Numbered from the stretch's first letter, positions 39,993 to 49,693 are shown. The stretch: DNA of 64,000 bases from Stenotrophomonas acidaminiphila (GCF_001431595.1 NZ_LDJO01000014.1:62001-126000), one strand, 5' to 3'. Program-made: numbers and translations. Notes: generated by a model not told the origin, from the letters alone.

Positions 39993-41840
39993 TCAGAACA
40001 TCAGGTTGACCATCACCACCACCACCAGCGTGTAGATCAGCGACAGCGGGCCGCCGACGCGCCACATCTCGCGCGGGGTGTACTTGGCCGGGCCCATCAC
40101 CATCGAGATCACCGGGTTGGAGGCGGTCATCAGGTTGTTGGAGGCCGACAGCGCCACGATCAGCGCGAACGCGGTGGGGTTGCCGCCGGCGGCCAGCGCC
40201 AGGTTGACCGCGATCGGCACGGTGACGATGGTGGCGCCGACATGGCTGATCACCAGCGAGAACGCGGTGGTCAGCACCGCCAGCGCCAGTTCCAGCACCC
40301 AGATCGGGATGCCGGCCGGCAGCTTGTCGATGGTGTGGCCGGCGACCCAGGCCGCCGCGCCGCTGGAATCCATGGCCCAGCCCAGCGGGATCAGCCCGGC
40401 CATCATGAAGATGGTCTTCCAGTTGATCGAGGCATAGGCCTCGTCCATGCGCAGCACGCCGGTGAGCAGCATGCCGGCCACCCCGGTGAGCAGGGTCAGC
40501 GCCACCGGCAGGTGCGAGGTCAGCGCGATGATGATGGTGATGGCGAAGATCGCCATGGCGATCTTGAACTTGTGCGGGCGCTGCTCGCCCTTGGGGTAGT
40601 CGGTGACCACCACGAAGTCGCGGCTCTCGGCGGCGGCGGCCAGGTCCTGCCATATGCTGTGGAACACCAGCATGTCGCCGGCGCGCAGCGCCACGTTGCG
40701 CACGTCCTCGCGGATCACCTGCTTGTCGCGGTTGATCGCCAGCAGGCTGATGCCGCGCTCCTTGCGCAGCCGCAGCTGGCCGGCGGTCTTGCCGATCAGC
40801 TTCGAGGTCGGCGGGACCACCGCCTCGGAGATGCCGGCGCGGCTGGGATTGAACAGGTCGCCGAGGTTGCGCAGGCGCGAGGACATGCGCAGGAACTGGT
40901 TCTGGGCGAAGTCTGACACCAGCCGGCGCGGGCCCATCGCACCGATCACGCTGCCGACCCAGATGCGCATGTCCGCCGGCGGCGCCAGGCGGGTGTCGTT
41001 GCCGGTCTTCAGCGCCAGCAGCAGCGGCGCCTCGAACAGGCTCTCGACCTCGCTCACGGTCATCCCGACCAGCGGGCTCTCGGCGGTCACCGCCAGCTCG
41101 AACACCTCGCCCTCGATGCCGTAGGCCTTGGCGAAGTAGCTTTCGGTGCGCGCCGGGGTCTGGCCATCGCCCTCCTCGGCGCCTTCGCGGGACAGCTTGC
41201 GGTCGCCGAAGAAGCGGAAATACAGCAGCGAGGCGACCAGCAGCGCGATGCCGATCGGCAACGGCGCGAACATCCGCAGCGGCTCGATGGTGGCGGTGCC
41301 GGAGGGCAGGTTGTTGTTGGCCGAGATCAGCAGGTCGTTGAGCAGGATCAGCGGCGAGTTGCCGACCATGGTCAGGCCGCCGCCCATCACGATGGCGGCT
41401 GTGATCGGCAGCAGCAGCCGCTTGAGGGTGAGCCCGGTATGCGAGGCCAGCCGCGAGGCCACCGGCAGGTACAGCGCCATCACCGACGGGTTCTGCATGA
41501 ACGACGAATTGAGCCCGGCGGTGGCGCTGGTCAACAGCAGCAGGCGCTGCTCCAGCCCGTGCGAGCGGCGCAGCAGCCAGCCCGCCAGCCGGTTCAGCGC
41601 GCCGGTGCGGTCCAGCCCGGCGCCGAGGATGGTGGTGGCGATGATGCTCATCACCGCGTTGCCGGAGAAGCCGCCGAAGATCTCCTCCGGCGCGATCAGG
41701 CCGGTGACGCCCAGCACCACCATCACCACCAGCGCCACCACGTCGGCGCGGATGCGCTCGAACAGGAACATCGCCATCGTGAAGCCGACCAGCCCGAGCA
41801 CGAGCTTCATGTCGGTCGTCAGCGTGAGGGCGGTATCCAT
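39993..41840 (-). CDS. SLC13/DASS family anion transporter with RCK_C (TrkA-C) domains
   Basis: A 615-residue inner-membrane carrier: an N-terminal half with about six helices, a central cytoplasmic part of about 200 residues with two RCK_C-type domains (FELAVTAESPLVGMTVSEVE and KERGISLLAINRDKQVIREDVRN), and a C-terminal half with further helices. The transport signature is repeated: TAGLNSSFMQNPSVMALYLPV in the first half and SHVGATIVTVPIAVNL plus SASNNLMTASNP in the second. Proteins with this layout include sulfate and other divalent-anion carriers (SLT/SdcS-like). A sulfate role is attractive given the sulfur genes, but they are 13 kb away. It lies 25 bases after trmB on the same strand. 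Confidence 0.88.
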   Translation of the reverse strand: MDTALTLTTDMKLVLGLVGFTMAMFLFERIRADVVALVVMVVLGVTGLIAPEEIFGGFSGNAVMSIIATTILGAGLDRTGALNRLAGWLLRRSHGLEQRLLLLTSATAGLNSSFMQNPSVMALYLPVASRLASHTGLTLKRLLLPITAAIVMGGGLTMVGNSPLILLNDLLISANNNLPSGTATIEPLRMFAPLPIGIALLVASLLYFRFFGDRKLSREGAEEGDGQTPARTESYFAKAYGIEGEVFELAVTAESPLVGMTVSEVESLFEAPLLLALKTGNDTRLAPPADMRIWVGSVIGAMGPRRLVSDFAQNQFLRMSSRLRNLGDLFNPSRAGISEAVVPPTSKLIGKTAGQLRLRKERGISLLAINRDKQVIREDVRNVALRAGDMLVFHSIWQDLAAAAESRDFVVVTDYPKGEQRPHKFKIAMAIFAITIIIALTSHLPVALTLLTGVAGMLLTGVLRMDEAYASINWKTIFMMAGLIPLGWAMDSSGAAAWVAGHTIDKLPAGIPIWVLELALAVLTTAFSLVISHVGATIVTVPIAVNLALAAGGNPTAFALIVALSASNNLMTASNPVISMVMGPAKYTPREMWRVGGPLSLIYTLVVVVMVNLMF

Positions 41841-41865
41841 GCGTGGGCGGTTCCTTCAGTCCCGG

Positions 41866-42600
41866 TCAGGTGCGGTCGTAGAGCAGGTCCCAGACGCCAT
41901 GGCCGAGTTTCTGGCCGCGGGTCTCGAAATGGGTCTGTGGGCGCCAGTCCGGGCGCGCCACGCTGCCGCGCGGGCCGGCGCGGTTGGTCAGGCCTGCGGT
42001 GGCGTCGAGCACGTCCCACATCTGTTCGGCGTAGTCGGCCCAGTCGGTGGCGCAGTGCAGCAGCCCCCCGGGGCGCAGCTTGCGCACCAGCAGCGCGGCG
42101 AACGCCGGCTGCACCAGGCGCCGCTTGTTGTGGCGCTTCTTGTGCCACGGGTCGGGGAAATAGATGCGTACCTCGTCCAGCGCGCCGTCTGCGATCTCCT
42201 TCTCCAGCACTTCCACCGCGTCGTGGTGGTAGAGCTTGACGTTGCCGGCATCGTCGTCGGCCAGCGCGTTGAGCAGCCGGCCCACGCCCGGGGCGTGCAC
42301 TTCGATGCCGATGTAATCCTTGGAGGGGTCGAAGCGCGCGGCATGGCGCAGCGCGGCGCCGTTGCCGAAGCCGATCTCCAGCACCTTGGGCGCGGGGCGG
42401 CCGAAGGTGGCATCGAGATCGCGCGGCTCGCCGTTGAAATCGATGCCGAAACGCGGCCAGCGCTCGTCGAACGCGCGCTGCTGGGCCGGGGTGAAGCGGC
42501 CCTGGCGCAGCACGAAGCTGCGGATCTCGCGGCGGCCTTCGGTGACGGTGAAGGGCTTGGGCGGCGCCTTGGCGCCGGCGCTGTCGAAGGGGTTGGTCAT
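41866..42600 (-). CDS. trmB: tRNA (guanine-N7-)-methyltransferase
   Basis: Makes m7G46 in tRNA with AdoMet. The 244-residue protein has the AdoMet motif [24 protein letters not shown] and the family signature [20 protein letters not shown], with the substrate-binding residues. The C-terminal part ends with [20 protein letters not shown]. Its start codon overlaps the thiG stop by one base (TGATG), so it is coupled to thiG; thiG-trmB order is common in Gammaproteobacteria. Confidence 0.95.
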   Translation of the reverse strand: MTNPFDSAGAKAPPKPFTVTEGRREIRSFVLRQGRFTPAQQRAFDERWPRFGIDFNGEPRDLDATFGRPAPKVLEIGFGNGAALRHAARFDPSKDYIGIEVHAPGVGRLLNALADDDAGNVKLYHHDAVEVLEKEIADGALDEVRIYFPDPWHKKRHNKRRLVQPAFAALLVRKLRPGGLLHCATDWADYAEQMWDVLDATAGLTNRAGPRGSVARPDWRPQTHFETRGQKLGHGVWDLLYDRT

Positions 42601-43394
42601 CAGCCGATCAACCCGTCCACCGGCGAGGATGCGCTGGCGTAGCGCTTGCGCGGGATGCGCCCGGCCAGGAAGGCCTCGCGGCCGGCCTCGACCGCCTTGC
42701 GCATGGCGCTGGCCATCAGCACCGGGTTGCGCGCGCCGGCGATGGCGGTGTTCATCAGCACGCCGTCGCAGCCCAGCTCCATGGCGATGGCGGCGTCCGA
42801 GGCGGTGCCGACGCCGGCGTCGACGATGATCGGCACCCTGGCGTTCTCGATGATCTCGATCAGGTTGTAGCGGTTCTGGATGCCCAGGCCCGAACCGATC
42901 GGCGCGGCCAGCGGCATCACCGCGACGCAGCCGATTTCCTCCAGGCGCTTGCACAGGATCGGGTCGTCGGAGGTGTAGACCATCACCTCGAAACCGTCCT
43001 TGACCAGCTGTTCGGCGGCCTTGAGGGTCTGCACCACGTCCGGGTACAGGGTCTTCTGGTCGCCCAGCACTTCGAGCTTGGTCAGATTGTGGCCATCAAG
43101 CAGTTCGCGTGCCAGGCGGCAGGTGCGCACCGCGTCCTCGGCGGTATAGCAGCCGGCGGTGTTGGGCAGGATGGCGTAGCGGTCCGGCGGCAGCACGTCG
43201 AGCAGGTTCGGCTCGCCGGGGTTCTGGCCGATGTTGGTGCGGCGGATGGCGACGGTGACGATCTGGGCGCCGGCGGCCTCGGTGGCCAGGCGGGTTTCTT
43301 CCAGATCCTTGAACTTGCCGGTCCCGGTCAGGAGCCGGGATGCATAACTCTTGCCGGCGATGACCAGCGGATCGGTGGGGACGTGTGCGTTCAT
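42600..43394 (-). CDS. thiG: Thiazole synthase
   Basis: Forms the thiazole ring of thiamine from dehydroglycine, 1-deoxyxylulose-5-phosphate and ThiS thiocarboxylate. The 264-residue TIM barrel has [20 protein letters not shown] near the start, [17 protein letters not shown], the phosphate-binding [15 protein letters not shown], and [21 protein letters not shown] with [15 protein letters not shown]. The ATG at 43394 gives [15 protein letters not shown]. thiS is 143 bases upstream on the same strand. The longer open frame upstream of the ATG is not part of the family. Confidence 0.95.
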   Translation of the reverse strand: MNAHVPTDPLVIAGKSYASRLLTGTGKFKDLEETRLATEAAGAQIVTVAIRRTNIGQNPGEPNLLDVLPPDRYAILPNTAGCYTAEDAVRTCRLARELLDGHNLTKLEVLGDQKTLYPDVVQTLKAAEQLVKDGFEVMVYTSDDPILCKRLEEIGCVAVMPLAAPIGSGLGIQNRYNLIEIIENARVPIIVDAGVGTASDAAIAMELGCDGVLMNTAIAGARNPVLMASAMRKAVEAGREAFLAGRIPRKRYASASSPVDGLIG

Positions 43395-43537
43395 GGGGCG
43401 ATTATCGCGCATCGCGCCAGGCGCCGCCCCGTTTTCCGCTGGCACCATCCCGCGCGGCGGTGGCATCGGTGCTTTCCGGGCGGTGTCGGCACAGGCCTCG
43501 CCGGCATCGTCGCGCCGCTGTCCATGCCCGTTGCCGG

Positions 43538-43738
43538 TCAGCCGCCACCCAGTGCGTGCACGATCTCGACCACGTCGCCCGGGTGCAGTTGCCACTGCTC
43601 GTGCCGGCTCCGGGAAACGATTTCGCCGTTGACCTCCACCGCGACGCGGCGTTCGGCCAGGCCTTCTGCGGCCAGCAGGGCGGCCAGGGTCAGCGGTGAC
43701 GGGAGCTGGCGGGTTTCGCCATTGAGCTGGATATCCAT
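43538..43738 (-). CDS. thiS: Sulfur carrier protein ThiS
   Basis: A 66-residue ubiquitin-like sulfur carrier for thiazole synthesis. [13 protein letters not shown] opens the fold, [13 protein letters not shown] is the central strand pair, and [10 protein letters not shown] supplies the C-terminal Gly-Gly that is adenylated and thiocarboxylated. It precedes thiG and feeds it directly. No TPP riboswitch pattern is seen in the 138 bases upstream. Confidence 0.93.
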   Translation of the reverse strand: MDIQLNGETRQLPSPLTLAALLAAEGLAERRVAVEVNGEIVSRSRHEQWQLHPGDVVEIVHALGGG

Positions 43739-43876
43739 GCCGTCATTCTCGCCAGCACGGCCGTAAAAGCCCAGCCCATGCGGCAGTGCAGCGTGAGCCA
43801 GCCGTGGGGCGGTGAAAAACTAGTTCCATGCGGCAGCGTACGCTGTCGTCTTCCTCGTCCGTGCAGGAGTCTCCCC

Positions 43877-45718
43877 ATGCGTGTCACTTCCCGTCCACTG
43901 CGCACCGCGCTCACCCTGGCGCTGGCCGCCGCCGCCGTTCCGGCAATGGCGCAGTCCCCGTTCTCGAGGACCGTTTTCTTCGGCGACAGCCTGACCGATA
44001 CCGGCTACTTCCGTCCCATCCTGGTGCAGGTCAATCCCGGCGCCTCGGCCGCCGGCCGCTTCACCACCAACCCCGGCTGGGTCTGGTCCGACTACCTGGC
44101 CAACTACTACGGCACCAATGCCCAGCCCAACGGCAACGGCCAGGTGGGCGACAACTACGCTGCCGGCGGCGCGCGCGTGGACGTGGATGTCGGCAATCCG
44201 CTGAGCCCGCTGCTGCCGCCGATTCCGTCGCTCAAGAGCCAGCTCAACAGCTACCTGGCGGCCAATGGCGGTCGCGCCGATGCCAATGCGCTCTACACCG
44301 TGTGGGGCGGCGCCAACGACGTGTTCGCGGTGGCCGGCGGCGCACCGGCGCAGGCCACCATCGGCGCGGCGGTCGCCAGCCAGGTGGGCATGGTCGCCAC
44401 GCTCAAGGCGGCCGGCGCCCAGTACGTGATGGTGCCCAGCCTGCCCGACATCGGCCTGACCCCGGCCTCGCGCGCCGGTGGCCCGGTGGCGATGGCGCAG
44501 GGCACCGCGCTGGCCAAGGCCTACAACGACGCGCTGTTCGGCGGCTTGAAGCAGGCCGGCCTGCAGGTCATCCCGATCGACACCTTCGGCATCCTGCAGG
44601 AAATCGTCGCCAACCCGGGGGCATACGGCTTCAGCAACGTCTCCGGTACCGCGTGCCAGCCGCAGGTCACCGCCCAGTCGCTGACCTGCACCCCGCTGAA
44701 CTACGTCACCCCCAACGCCGCCGATACCTATGTATTCGCCGATGGCGTGCACCCGACCACCGCTGCCCACCAGATCCTCGGGCAGTATTCGATCTCGGTG
44801 CTCGAGGGCCCGCGCCTGCAGCAGGTGCTGACCCATTCGGCGCAGACCACCGGCCGTGCGCGTGCCGCCCAGGTGGGCGGCCATCTCGCGGGCCGTCCGG
44901 CCGACGGCATGAGCTGGTGGGGCAACGTGCGCGGCGACATGCAGCGCTACGACCATGCCAACCTCTACGACGGCATGGCGCCGGCCGGCCTGTTCGGCAT
45001 CGACTGGGCGCGCGACGGCATGGTGGTCGGCGGCTTCGCCGGCTACGGCCGGATGGACGCGGACTTCGGCAACAGCATGGGCGATTTCACCCAGTCCGAT
45101 ACCACCCTGGGCGTGTTTGCCGGCTGGTATGGCGACCGTGCCTGGGTCAACGGGCAGGCCAGCTACAGCTGGCTGGGCTATGACGTGACCCGCAAGGTGC
45201 AGCTGGGCCCGGCTACCCGCGAGCACAAGGGGTCGCCCGACGGCAGCAACCTGGCCGTCGCGCTCGATGCCGGCTATGAATTCGGGCAGCAGGGCGGCTT
45301 CCGCCACGGCCCGGTGGCCGGAGTGGTGTGGCAGAAGGTCAAGCTGGACGGCTACCTGGAGAGCAACCCCAGCGCCACCGCACTGGGCTATGGCAGTCAG
45401 AACGTGGATTCCACCGTCGGCCGCATCGGCTGGCAGGCACGTTTCGACGGCGGCAGCGTCCACCCCTACGTGCAGGTCACCTACGACCATGAGTTCGAGG
45501 ATGGCGGCAAGCAGACCAGCGCCTGGCTGCAGACCATGGCCGACGTAGGTGCCTACAAGGTTCCGGGGCTGCAGTTCGACCGCAACTACGCCACCGCGGT
45601 GCTGGGTGCGCGGATGGACCTGTGGGGGCTGCAGAGCAATATCGGCGTGAGCACCACCGCGGGCCAGAAGTCGGCACGCGACGCCACGCTGTTCGCCACG
45701 TTCAGCGGCGGATTCTGA
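43877..45718 (+). CDS. GDSL-type autotransporter esterase/lipase (EstA-like)
   Basis: A 613-residue secreted and surface-anchored hydrolase. It has a signal peptide (ending AVPAMAQ) and an N-terminal GDSL/SGNH passenger with the nucleophile in FFGDSLTDTGYF, the block III Asn in VWGGANDVFA and the Asp-His pair in FADGVHPTTAAH. After residue about 340, a C-terminal autotransporter beta-barrel begins (SWWGNVRGDMQRYDHANLYDG) and ends in phenylalanine (ATFSGGF). EstA in Pseudomonas has the same plan and acts on esters at the cell surface. The ATG at 43877 follows CAGGAG. Confidence 0.93.
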   Translation: MRVTSRPLRTALTLALAAAAVPAMAQSPFSRTVFFGDSLTDTGYFRPILVQVNPGASAAGRFTTNPGWVWSDYLANYYGTNAQPNGNGQVGDNYAAGGARVDVDVGNPLSPLLPPIPSLKSQLNSYLAANGGRADANALYTVWGGANDVFAVAGGAPAQATIGAAVASQVGMVATLKAAGAQYVMVPSLPDIGLTPASRAGGPVAMAQGTALAKAYNDALFGGLKQAGLQVIPIDTFGILQEIVANPGAYGFSNVSGTACQPQVTAQSLTCTPLNYVTPNAADTYVFADGVHPTTAAHQILGQYSISVLEGPRLQQVLTHSAQTTGRARAAQVGGHLAGRPADGMSWWGNVRGDMQRYDHANLYDGMAPAGLFGIDWARDGMVVGGFAGYGRMDADFGNSMGDFTQSDTTLGVFAGWYGDRAWVNGQASYSWLGYDVTRKVQLGPATREHKGSPDGSNLAVALDAGYEFGQQGGFRHGPVAGVVWQKVKLDGYLESNPSATALGYGSQNVDSTVGRIGWQARFDGGSVHPYVQVTYDHEFEDGGKQTSAWLQTMADVGAYKVPGLQFDRNYATAVLGARMDLWGLQSNIGVSTTAGQKSARDATLFATFSGGF

Positions 45719-45849
45719 GCCGGCCGCGGCGGGTTGCAGGGCGGTGCCGCATCCCGGCGCCGTCCCTGTCCCGGACGGGCATCGGGCCTGCGCGCTGCAG
45801 ATTGGCATTGCGCGGCAGGCCCCGGTCCACATAGACTGCGCATCGCCGC

Positions 45850-45923
45850 GCGGGTGTAGCTCAATGGTAGAGCAGAAGCTTCCCAAGCTTACGACGAGGG
45901 TTCGATTCCCTTCACCCGCTCCA
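45850..45923 (+). tRNA. tRNA-Gly (anticodon CCC)
   Basis: A 74-base tRNA with encoded CCA. The acceptor arms GCGGGTG / CACCCGC pair at all seven positions. The D arm is GCTC/GAGC, the anticodon loop TTCCCAA gives anticodon CCC, and the T arm is GAGGG-TTCGATT-CCCTT. The anticodon stem has one G-A mismatch at its base. It reads GGG glycine codons. It lies between the esterase gene and rimK. No integrase or duplicated 3' end is seen, so there is no sign that it is used as an attachment site here. Confidence 0.97.
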
Positions 45924-46002
45924 TCTTCCACGTGCCGCACAGGCACCGAGGCGGCAGCCCAGGGCAGGGCGTGATGTCCCGGCCTGTCTTCCAGGCCCCG
46001 CG

Positions 46003-46878
46003 ATGAAGCTCGCCATCCTCTCCCGCAACAGCAAGCTGTACTCGACCCGCCGTCTGGTCGAGGCGGCACGCGCGCGCGGCCACACCGTGCGCATCCTCGA
46101 CCCGCTGCGCTGCTACATGCGCATCAACGCGGGCGATTTCAGCATGCACTACAAGGGCCGGCCGCTGTCCGGCTTCGATGCGGTGATCCCGCGCATCGGC
46201 GCCTCCATCACCCGCTATGGCACCGCGGTGCTGCGCCAGTTCGAAATGATGGGCACGCGCACGCCCAATCCGTCCGACGCGATCCTGCGCGCACGCGACA
46301 AGCTGCGCGCGCACCAGGTGCTGGCTGCCAAAGGCATCGACATGCCGGTGACGGTGTTCGGCGACAACCCGGACGATACCCATGACCTGCTGTCCATGCT
46401 GGGGCCGCCGCCGCACGTGGTGAAGCTCAGCGAGGGCACCCAGGGCCGCGGGGTGATCCTCACCGAAAAGCTCAGTGCGTCCAAGGGCACGGTGGAGGCG
46501 CTGCGCGGGCTGTATGCCAACTTCCTGGTACAGGAGTTCATCGCCGAGGCCCAGGGCGCGGACCTGCGCTGCCTGGTCGTGGGCGACCAGGTGGTCGCGA
46601 CCATGCGCCGCCAGGCCCAGGATGGCGATTTCCGCTCGAACCTGCATGCCGGCGGCAGTGCCGGCCCGGTGGTCTGCAGCCGGGCCGAGCAGCAGGTCGC
46701 GGTGCGTTCGGCCAAGGCCCTGGGGCTGGGCATCGCCGGGGTGGACATGATCCGCTCCCGGCGCGGGCCGCTGGTGCTCGAGGTGAACTCCACCCCCGGC
46801 CTGGAGGGCATCGAGAGCGTCTCCGGTGGCGACGTCGCCGGGCGGATGATCGACTACGTGGTCAACCTCAGGCGCTGA
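46003..46878 (+). CDS. rimK: RimK-type alpha-L-glutamate ligase
   Basis: A 291-residue ATP-grasp ligase that adds glutamate residues to the C-terminus of ribosomal protein S6 in E. coli. The N-terminal [22 protein letters not shown] is typical, [19 protein letters not shown] follows, and the ATP-grasp core has [36 protein letters not shown] and [13 protein letters not shown] with the Mg ligands. It starts 79 bases after the tRNA. An intrinsic terminator lies 114 bases downstream, with a possible small RNA between. Confidence 0.93.
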   Translation: MKLAILSRNSKLYSTRRLVEAARARGHTVRILDPLRCYMRINAGDFSMHYKGRPLSGFDAVIPRIGASITRYGTAVLRQFEMMGTRTPNPSDAILRARDKLRAHQVLAAKGIDMPVTVFGDNPDDTHDLLSMLGPPPHVVKLSEGTQGRGVILTEKLSASKGTVEALRGLYANFLVQEFIAEAQGADLRCLVVGDQVVATMRRQAQDGDFRSNLHAGGSAGPVVCSRAEQQVAVRSAKALGLGIAGVDMIRSRRGPLVLEVNSTPGLEGIESVSGGDVAGRMIDYVVNLRR

Positions 46879-46892
46879 GCCCGGATTCCGAA

Positions 46893-46922
46893 TTGCTTGC
46901 ACGGATTTAACGGGTCTTTAAT
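46893..46922 (+). promoter_or_regulatory. Candidate sigma-70 promoter after rimK
   Basis: TTGCTT (46893-46898) and TTTAAT (46917-46922) are separated by 18 bases. Transcription would start near 46929, ahead of a strong terminator and with no reading frame between, which suggests a short RNA. Confidence 0.4.
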
Positions 46923-46928
46923 TCCCCG

Positions 46929-47028
46929 GGTCCTACGCTTGCCCCACTGCGACCAGCCCTCCTCAGCGGGTCCGGTGATCGGGAATCTTCAGGCCCTGGC
47001 GGTGTTTGCCGGGGCCTTGTTTTTATTT
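46929..47028 (+). ncRNA. Candidate small RNA between rimK and the small secreted protein gene
   Basis: About 100 bases from the predicted start to the end of the T-rich terminator. The stretch has no coding potential and contains C-rich, single-strand-prone pieces (CCCC and CCCTCCTC) that could pair with ribosome-binding sites, as in several xanthomonad small RNAs. It may instead be just the rimK 3' untranslated region. No known RNA family is claimed. Confidence 0.35.
46992..47028 (+). terminator. Strong intrinsic terminator
   Basis: A 9-bp stem with one G-T pair (GGCCCTGGC / GCCGGGGCC), a 7-base loop and the T-rich tail TTGTTTTTATTT. It ends rimK or the candidate small RNA, 114 bases after the rimK stop. 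Confidence 0.8.
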
Positions 47029-47061
47029 GCTACAGTGGGCCGAATCAGGGAGAGATTTTCC

Positions 47062-47526
47062 ATGTTGCCAAGACTGCTGTTGTCGCTCGTTTTCATGGCG
47101 CCCATCGTTGCGGCCGCCGGGCAGCCGGAACTGCCGTTGCAGACCACGTCTGATTTCCAGGTCCAGCAGGCCAAGGTCCGTTCGGACCTGCTCGCCGGAG
47201 AGATCTACAGCGAGATAACGGCTTCGGACCGCGAGCGCGTGATCGCGGCACTTGACCGCATGTCGGGAGTGATCGGCGATGGCAGTATCGACCGCCTGTC
47301 GCCCGAGAGGAAAGTGCAGGTGTTCAACGACCAGGAGCTGGTCAACGGCGTTCTGGCCAAGGCGCGTGCCGATAGCCGCCTGATCTGCAAGCGGGAAAAG
47401 CCCGTGGGCTCGCAGATGGCCACCAGGCAGTGCTTCACCGTGGCGCAACGCGAGCGCATGAAGAACGATTCTGACCGTTTCATGAGGTCCGTGCAGGGTG
47501 GCAAGGATGCGAAGGTCGGTAACTGA
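47062..47526 (+). CDS. Small secreted hypothetical protein
   Basis: A 154-residue protein with a signal peptide (MLPRLLLSLVFMAPIVAAAG). The mature part of about 134 residues is rich in charged residues and has two cysteines (LICKREKP and TRQCFTV) that may form a disulfide. It has no recognised domain. AGGGAGAG lies about ten bases before the ATG at 47062; the open frame continues upstream through the terminator and is not coding. It precedes a two-component system and might be its target or accessory, which is inference from position. Confidence 0.7.
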   Translation: MLPRLLLSLVFMAPIVAAAGQPELPLQTTSDFQVQQAKVRSDLLAGEIYSEITASDRERVIAALDRMSGVIGDGSIDRLSPERKVQVFNDQELVNGVLAKARADSRLICKREKPVGSQMATRQCFTVAQRERMKNDSDRFMRSVQGGKDAKVGN

Positions 47527-47655
47527 GCTGCCGGTAGTCGGTGGCGCTGGCATTCCGTTATGCCGATTGTGAGAATTTAATGATTGCTGTGCTGTAATCC
47601 TTAGCGTGATGGTGTTGCGCCATCTTGCACTTCCAAGACAAAGGTACCTGCACAC

Positions 47656-48333
47656 GTGCGCATTCTCGTAATCGAAGACAACAGCGACATCGCGGCCAAC
47701 CTGGGGGACTACCTTGAAGACCGCGGGCATACCGTGGATTTCGCGGCCGACGGTGTGACCGGCCTGCACCTGGCGGTCGTGCACGATTTCGATGCGATCG
47801 TGCTCGACCTGAACCTGCCGGGCATGGATGGCATCGAGGTCTGCCGCAAGCTGCGCAACGACGCGCGCAAGCAGACCCCGGTGCTGATGCTCACCGCGCG
47901 CGACTCGCTGGACAACAAGCTGGCCGGGTTCGACTCCGGTGCCGATGACTACCTGATCAAGCCGTTCGCGCTGCAGGAAGTCGAGGTGCGGCTCAACGCG
48001 CTGTCGCGCCGCGGCAAGGGCGGGCATACCCGCGTGTTGGAGACAGGCGACCTGGAGTACAACCTTGACACGCTCGAGGTGCGCCGCCAGGGCAAGCTGC
48101 TGCAGCTCAATCCGACCGCGCTGAAGATCCTGCAGGCATTGATGGAAGCCTCGCCGGCGGTGGTCACCCGGCAGGAGCTGGAAACCCGGGTGTGGGGCGA
48201 GGAACTGCCCGATTCGGACTCCCTGCGCGTGCATATCCACGGCCTGCGCGCGGTGGTGGACAAGCCGTTCAACGCGCCGATGATCCAGACCCGCCATGGC
48301 ATTGGATACCGGATCGCCGCACCCGATGTCTGA
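47656..48333 (+). CDS. OmpR/PhoP-family response regulator
   Basis: A 225-residue two-domain regulator. The receiver has the acidic pair in VIEDNSD, the phospho-acceptor Asp in VLDLNLPGMDG (about residue 53), the Thr in MLTARDS and Lys in LIKPFAL. The C-terminal winged helix (LEYNLDTLEVRR to GIGYRIAAP) binds DNA. The GTG at 47656 starts MRILVIEDNSD without residues to spare. The stop overlaps the histidine kinase start by eight bases. Similar xanthomonad pairs are PhoP/PhoQ- or RaxR/RaxH-like, but the signal is unknown and no specific name is assigned. Confidence 0.9.
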   Translation: MRILVIEDNSDIAANLGDYLEDRGHTVDFAADGVTGLHLAVVHDFDAIVLDLNLPGMDGIEVCRKLRNDARKQTPVLMLTARDSLDNKLAGFDSGADDYLIKPFALQEVEVRLNALSRRGKGGHTRVLETGDLEYNLDTLEVRRQGKLLQLNPTALKILQALMEASPAVVTRQELETRVWGEELPDSDSLRVHIHGLRAVVDKPFNAPMIQTRHGIGYRIAAPDV

Positions 48334-49663
48334 AAACGCCGCGCCGGCGGTCGTCCGCAAGCAGGGGCGGTATCGGCGGCGCCTGCGCAGCCGCATCATC
48401 GTCTCGTTCGTGCTGTTGGGCTTCTGCCTGACGGCATTGTTCGCGTTCGCCACCACCTGGGCACGGACCCGGGTGGAGAACCAGCTTGTCGAAGACGTGA
48501 TGAACCGCAATCTGGATGCCTCCTGGCAGAGTTACATCCAGAGTGGTGGGCGCGAAGTGGTGGCGCCGGTGCAGCAGATGCGTGCATTCCTGTATCGCCC
48601 GGACAAACTGGAAGGGTTGCGCCGCGATTACCCCGAATGGGAACACCTGCAGGACGGGATCCATAATTTCAGCGGCCAGGATGCGGACGGCAAGGCGTTC
48701 TCCTACAAGGTCGGGGTACGCAAGACGGACGATGCCTGGTTTTTCGTCGCCTACGACATGAGCCAGTCGGTGCGCGGCGAGCAGCAGCTGAAGCGTGCGC
48801 TCTTCCTGTCCGTGTTGGTGTTCAGCCTGTTGTCGTGGGTGCTGGGGTGGTGGTCCGCCTCGCGGGTGATGCGACCGGTTTCGGATCTCGCCGCGCGCCT
48901 GCAGGCCTATCGTGGAGGCAACAGCCATCCAGAACCCCTTGCGCCGCGCTTCCCCGACGATGAGGTGGGGCAGTTGGCCGTGGCGCTGGACGACTATTCC
49001 GCGCGCCTGACCGAAGTGGTGCAGCGCGACCGCGAGTTCAATGCGGACGTGAGCCATGAACTGCGCACGCCGTTGGCGGTGATCCGTGGTGCGACCGAAC
49101 TGCTGCTCGCGCGCCCGGGCCTGGACGAGAAGATGCTGCAGCGCCTGCAGCGCATCCAGCGTGCCGAGCAGCAGTGCAGCGACCTGATCGGCTCGCTGCT
49201 GCTGCTCTCGCGCAACGAACGCGGGCAGGGCAGCAGCAACGTTGCCAAGGTCGCCGAGCAGCTGCTCGAGGCGCACCGGGCACAGCTCGGCGGCAAGCCG
49301 CTGGAACTGGCGCTGGAGGGCGGCCGGGACCTGGTGATCGACGCGCCGGAAGCGGCGCTGTCGGTGGCGCTGGGCAACCTGATCGGCAATGCCGTGAAGT
49401 ACACCCAGGAGGGCCAGGTCCGGGTGCGGGTGCTGGACGACGCGGTCGAAGTGATCGACACCGGCCCCGGGTTGAGCGAGAAGGATGCGGCGAGCCTGTT
49501 CCAGCGCGGTTACCGGGGTACCCACGCCGGCCATTCGCAGGGCGGTGGCATCGGCCTGTCCATCGTCAGCCGGCTGTGCGCGCTCTATGGCTGGCAGGTC
49601 AGCATCCGGCCCGGGGCCGAACGTGGCGTGGTCGGCCGGCTGACGTTCGCGCCCGCGGACTGA
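48326..49663 (+). CDS. Sensor histidine kinase
   Basis: A 445-residue membrane kinase. TM1 is at about residues 22-43 and TM2 at about 158-182, with a 110-residue periplasmic sensor between. Then come a HAMP-like linker, the H box VSHELRTPLAVIRG, and the ATPase with the N box GNLIGNAVKYT, G1 DTGPGLSEKDA and G2 GGGIGLSIVSRL. It pairs with the response regulator whose gene it overlaps. The sensor domain has no recognised ligand motif. The start ATG at 48326 is set by the overlap and the basic stretch before TM1. Confidence 0.92.
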   Translation: MSENAAPAVVRKQGRYRRRLRSRIIVSFVLLGFCLTALFAFATTWARTRVENQLVEDVMNRNLDASWQSYIQSGGREVVAPVQQMRAFLYRPDKLEGLRRDYPEWEHLQDGIHNFSGQDADGKAFSYKVGVRKTDDAWFFVAYDMSQSVRGEQQLKRALFLSVLVFSLLSWVLGWWSASRVMRPVSDLAARLQAYRGGNSHPEPLAPRFPDDEVGQLAVALDDYSARLTEVVQRDREFNADVSHELRTPLAVIRGATELLLARPGLDEKMLQRLQRIQRAEQQCSDLIGSLLLLSRNERGQGSSNVAKVAEQLLEAHRAQLGGKPLELALEGGRDLVIDAPEAALSVALGNLIGNAVKYTQEGQVRVRVLDDAVEVIDTGPGLSEKDAASLFQRGYRGTHAGHSQGGGIGLSIVSRLCALYGWQVSIRPGAERGVVGRLTFAPAD

Positions 49664-49693
49664 GCGCGCGGGCAACCATCGCGCCGTGCCGCG

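Noticed and set aside
43739..43876. Possible TPP riboswitch upstream of thiS
   Set aside because: No thi-box pattern was found on the minus strand in the short leader.
45850..45923. tRNA-Gly as an integration site
   Set aside because: No integrase gene, no repeat of the tRNA 3' end, and housekeeping genes on both sides.
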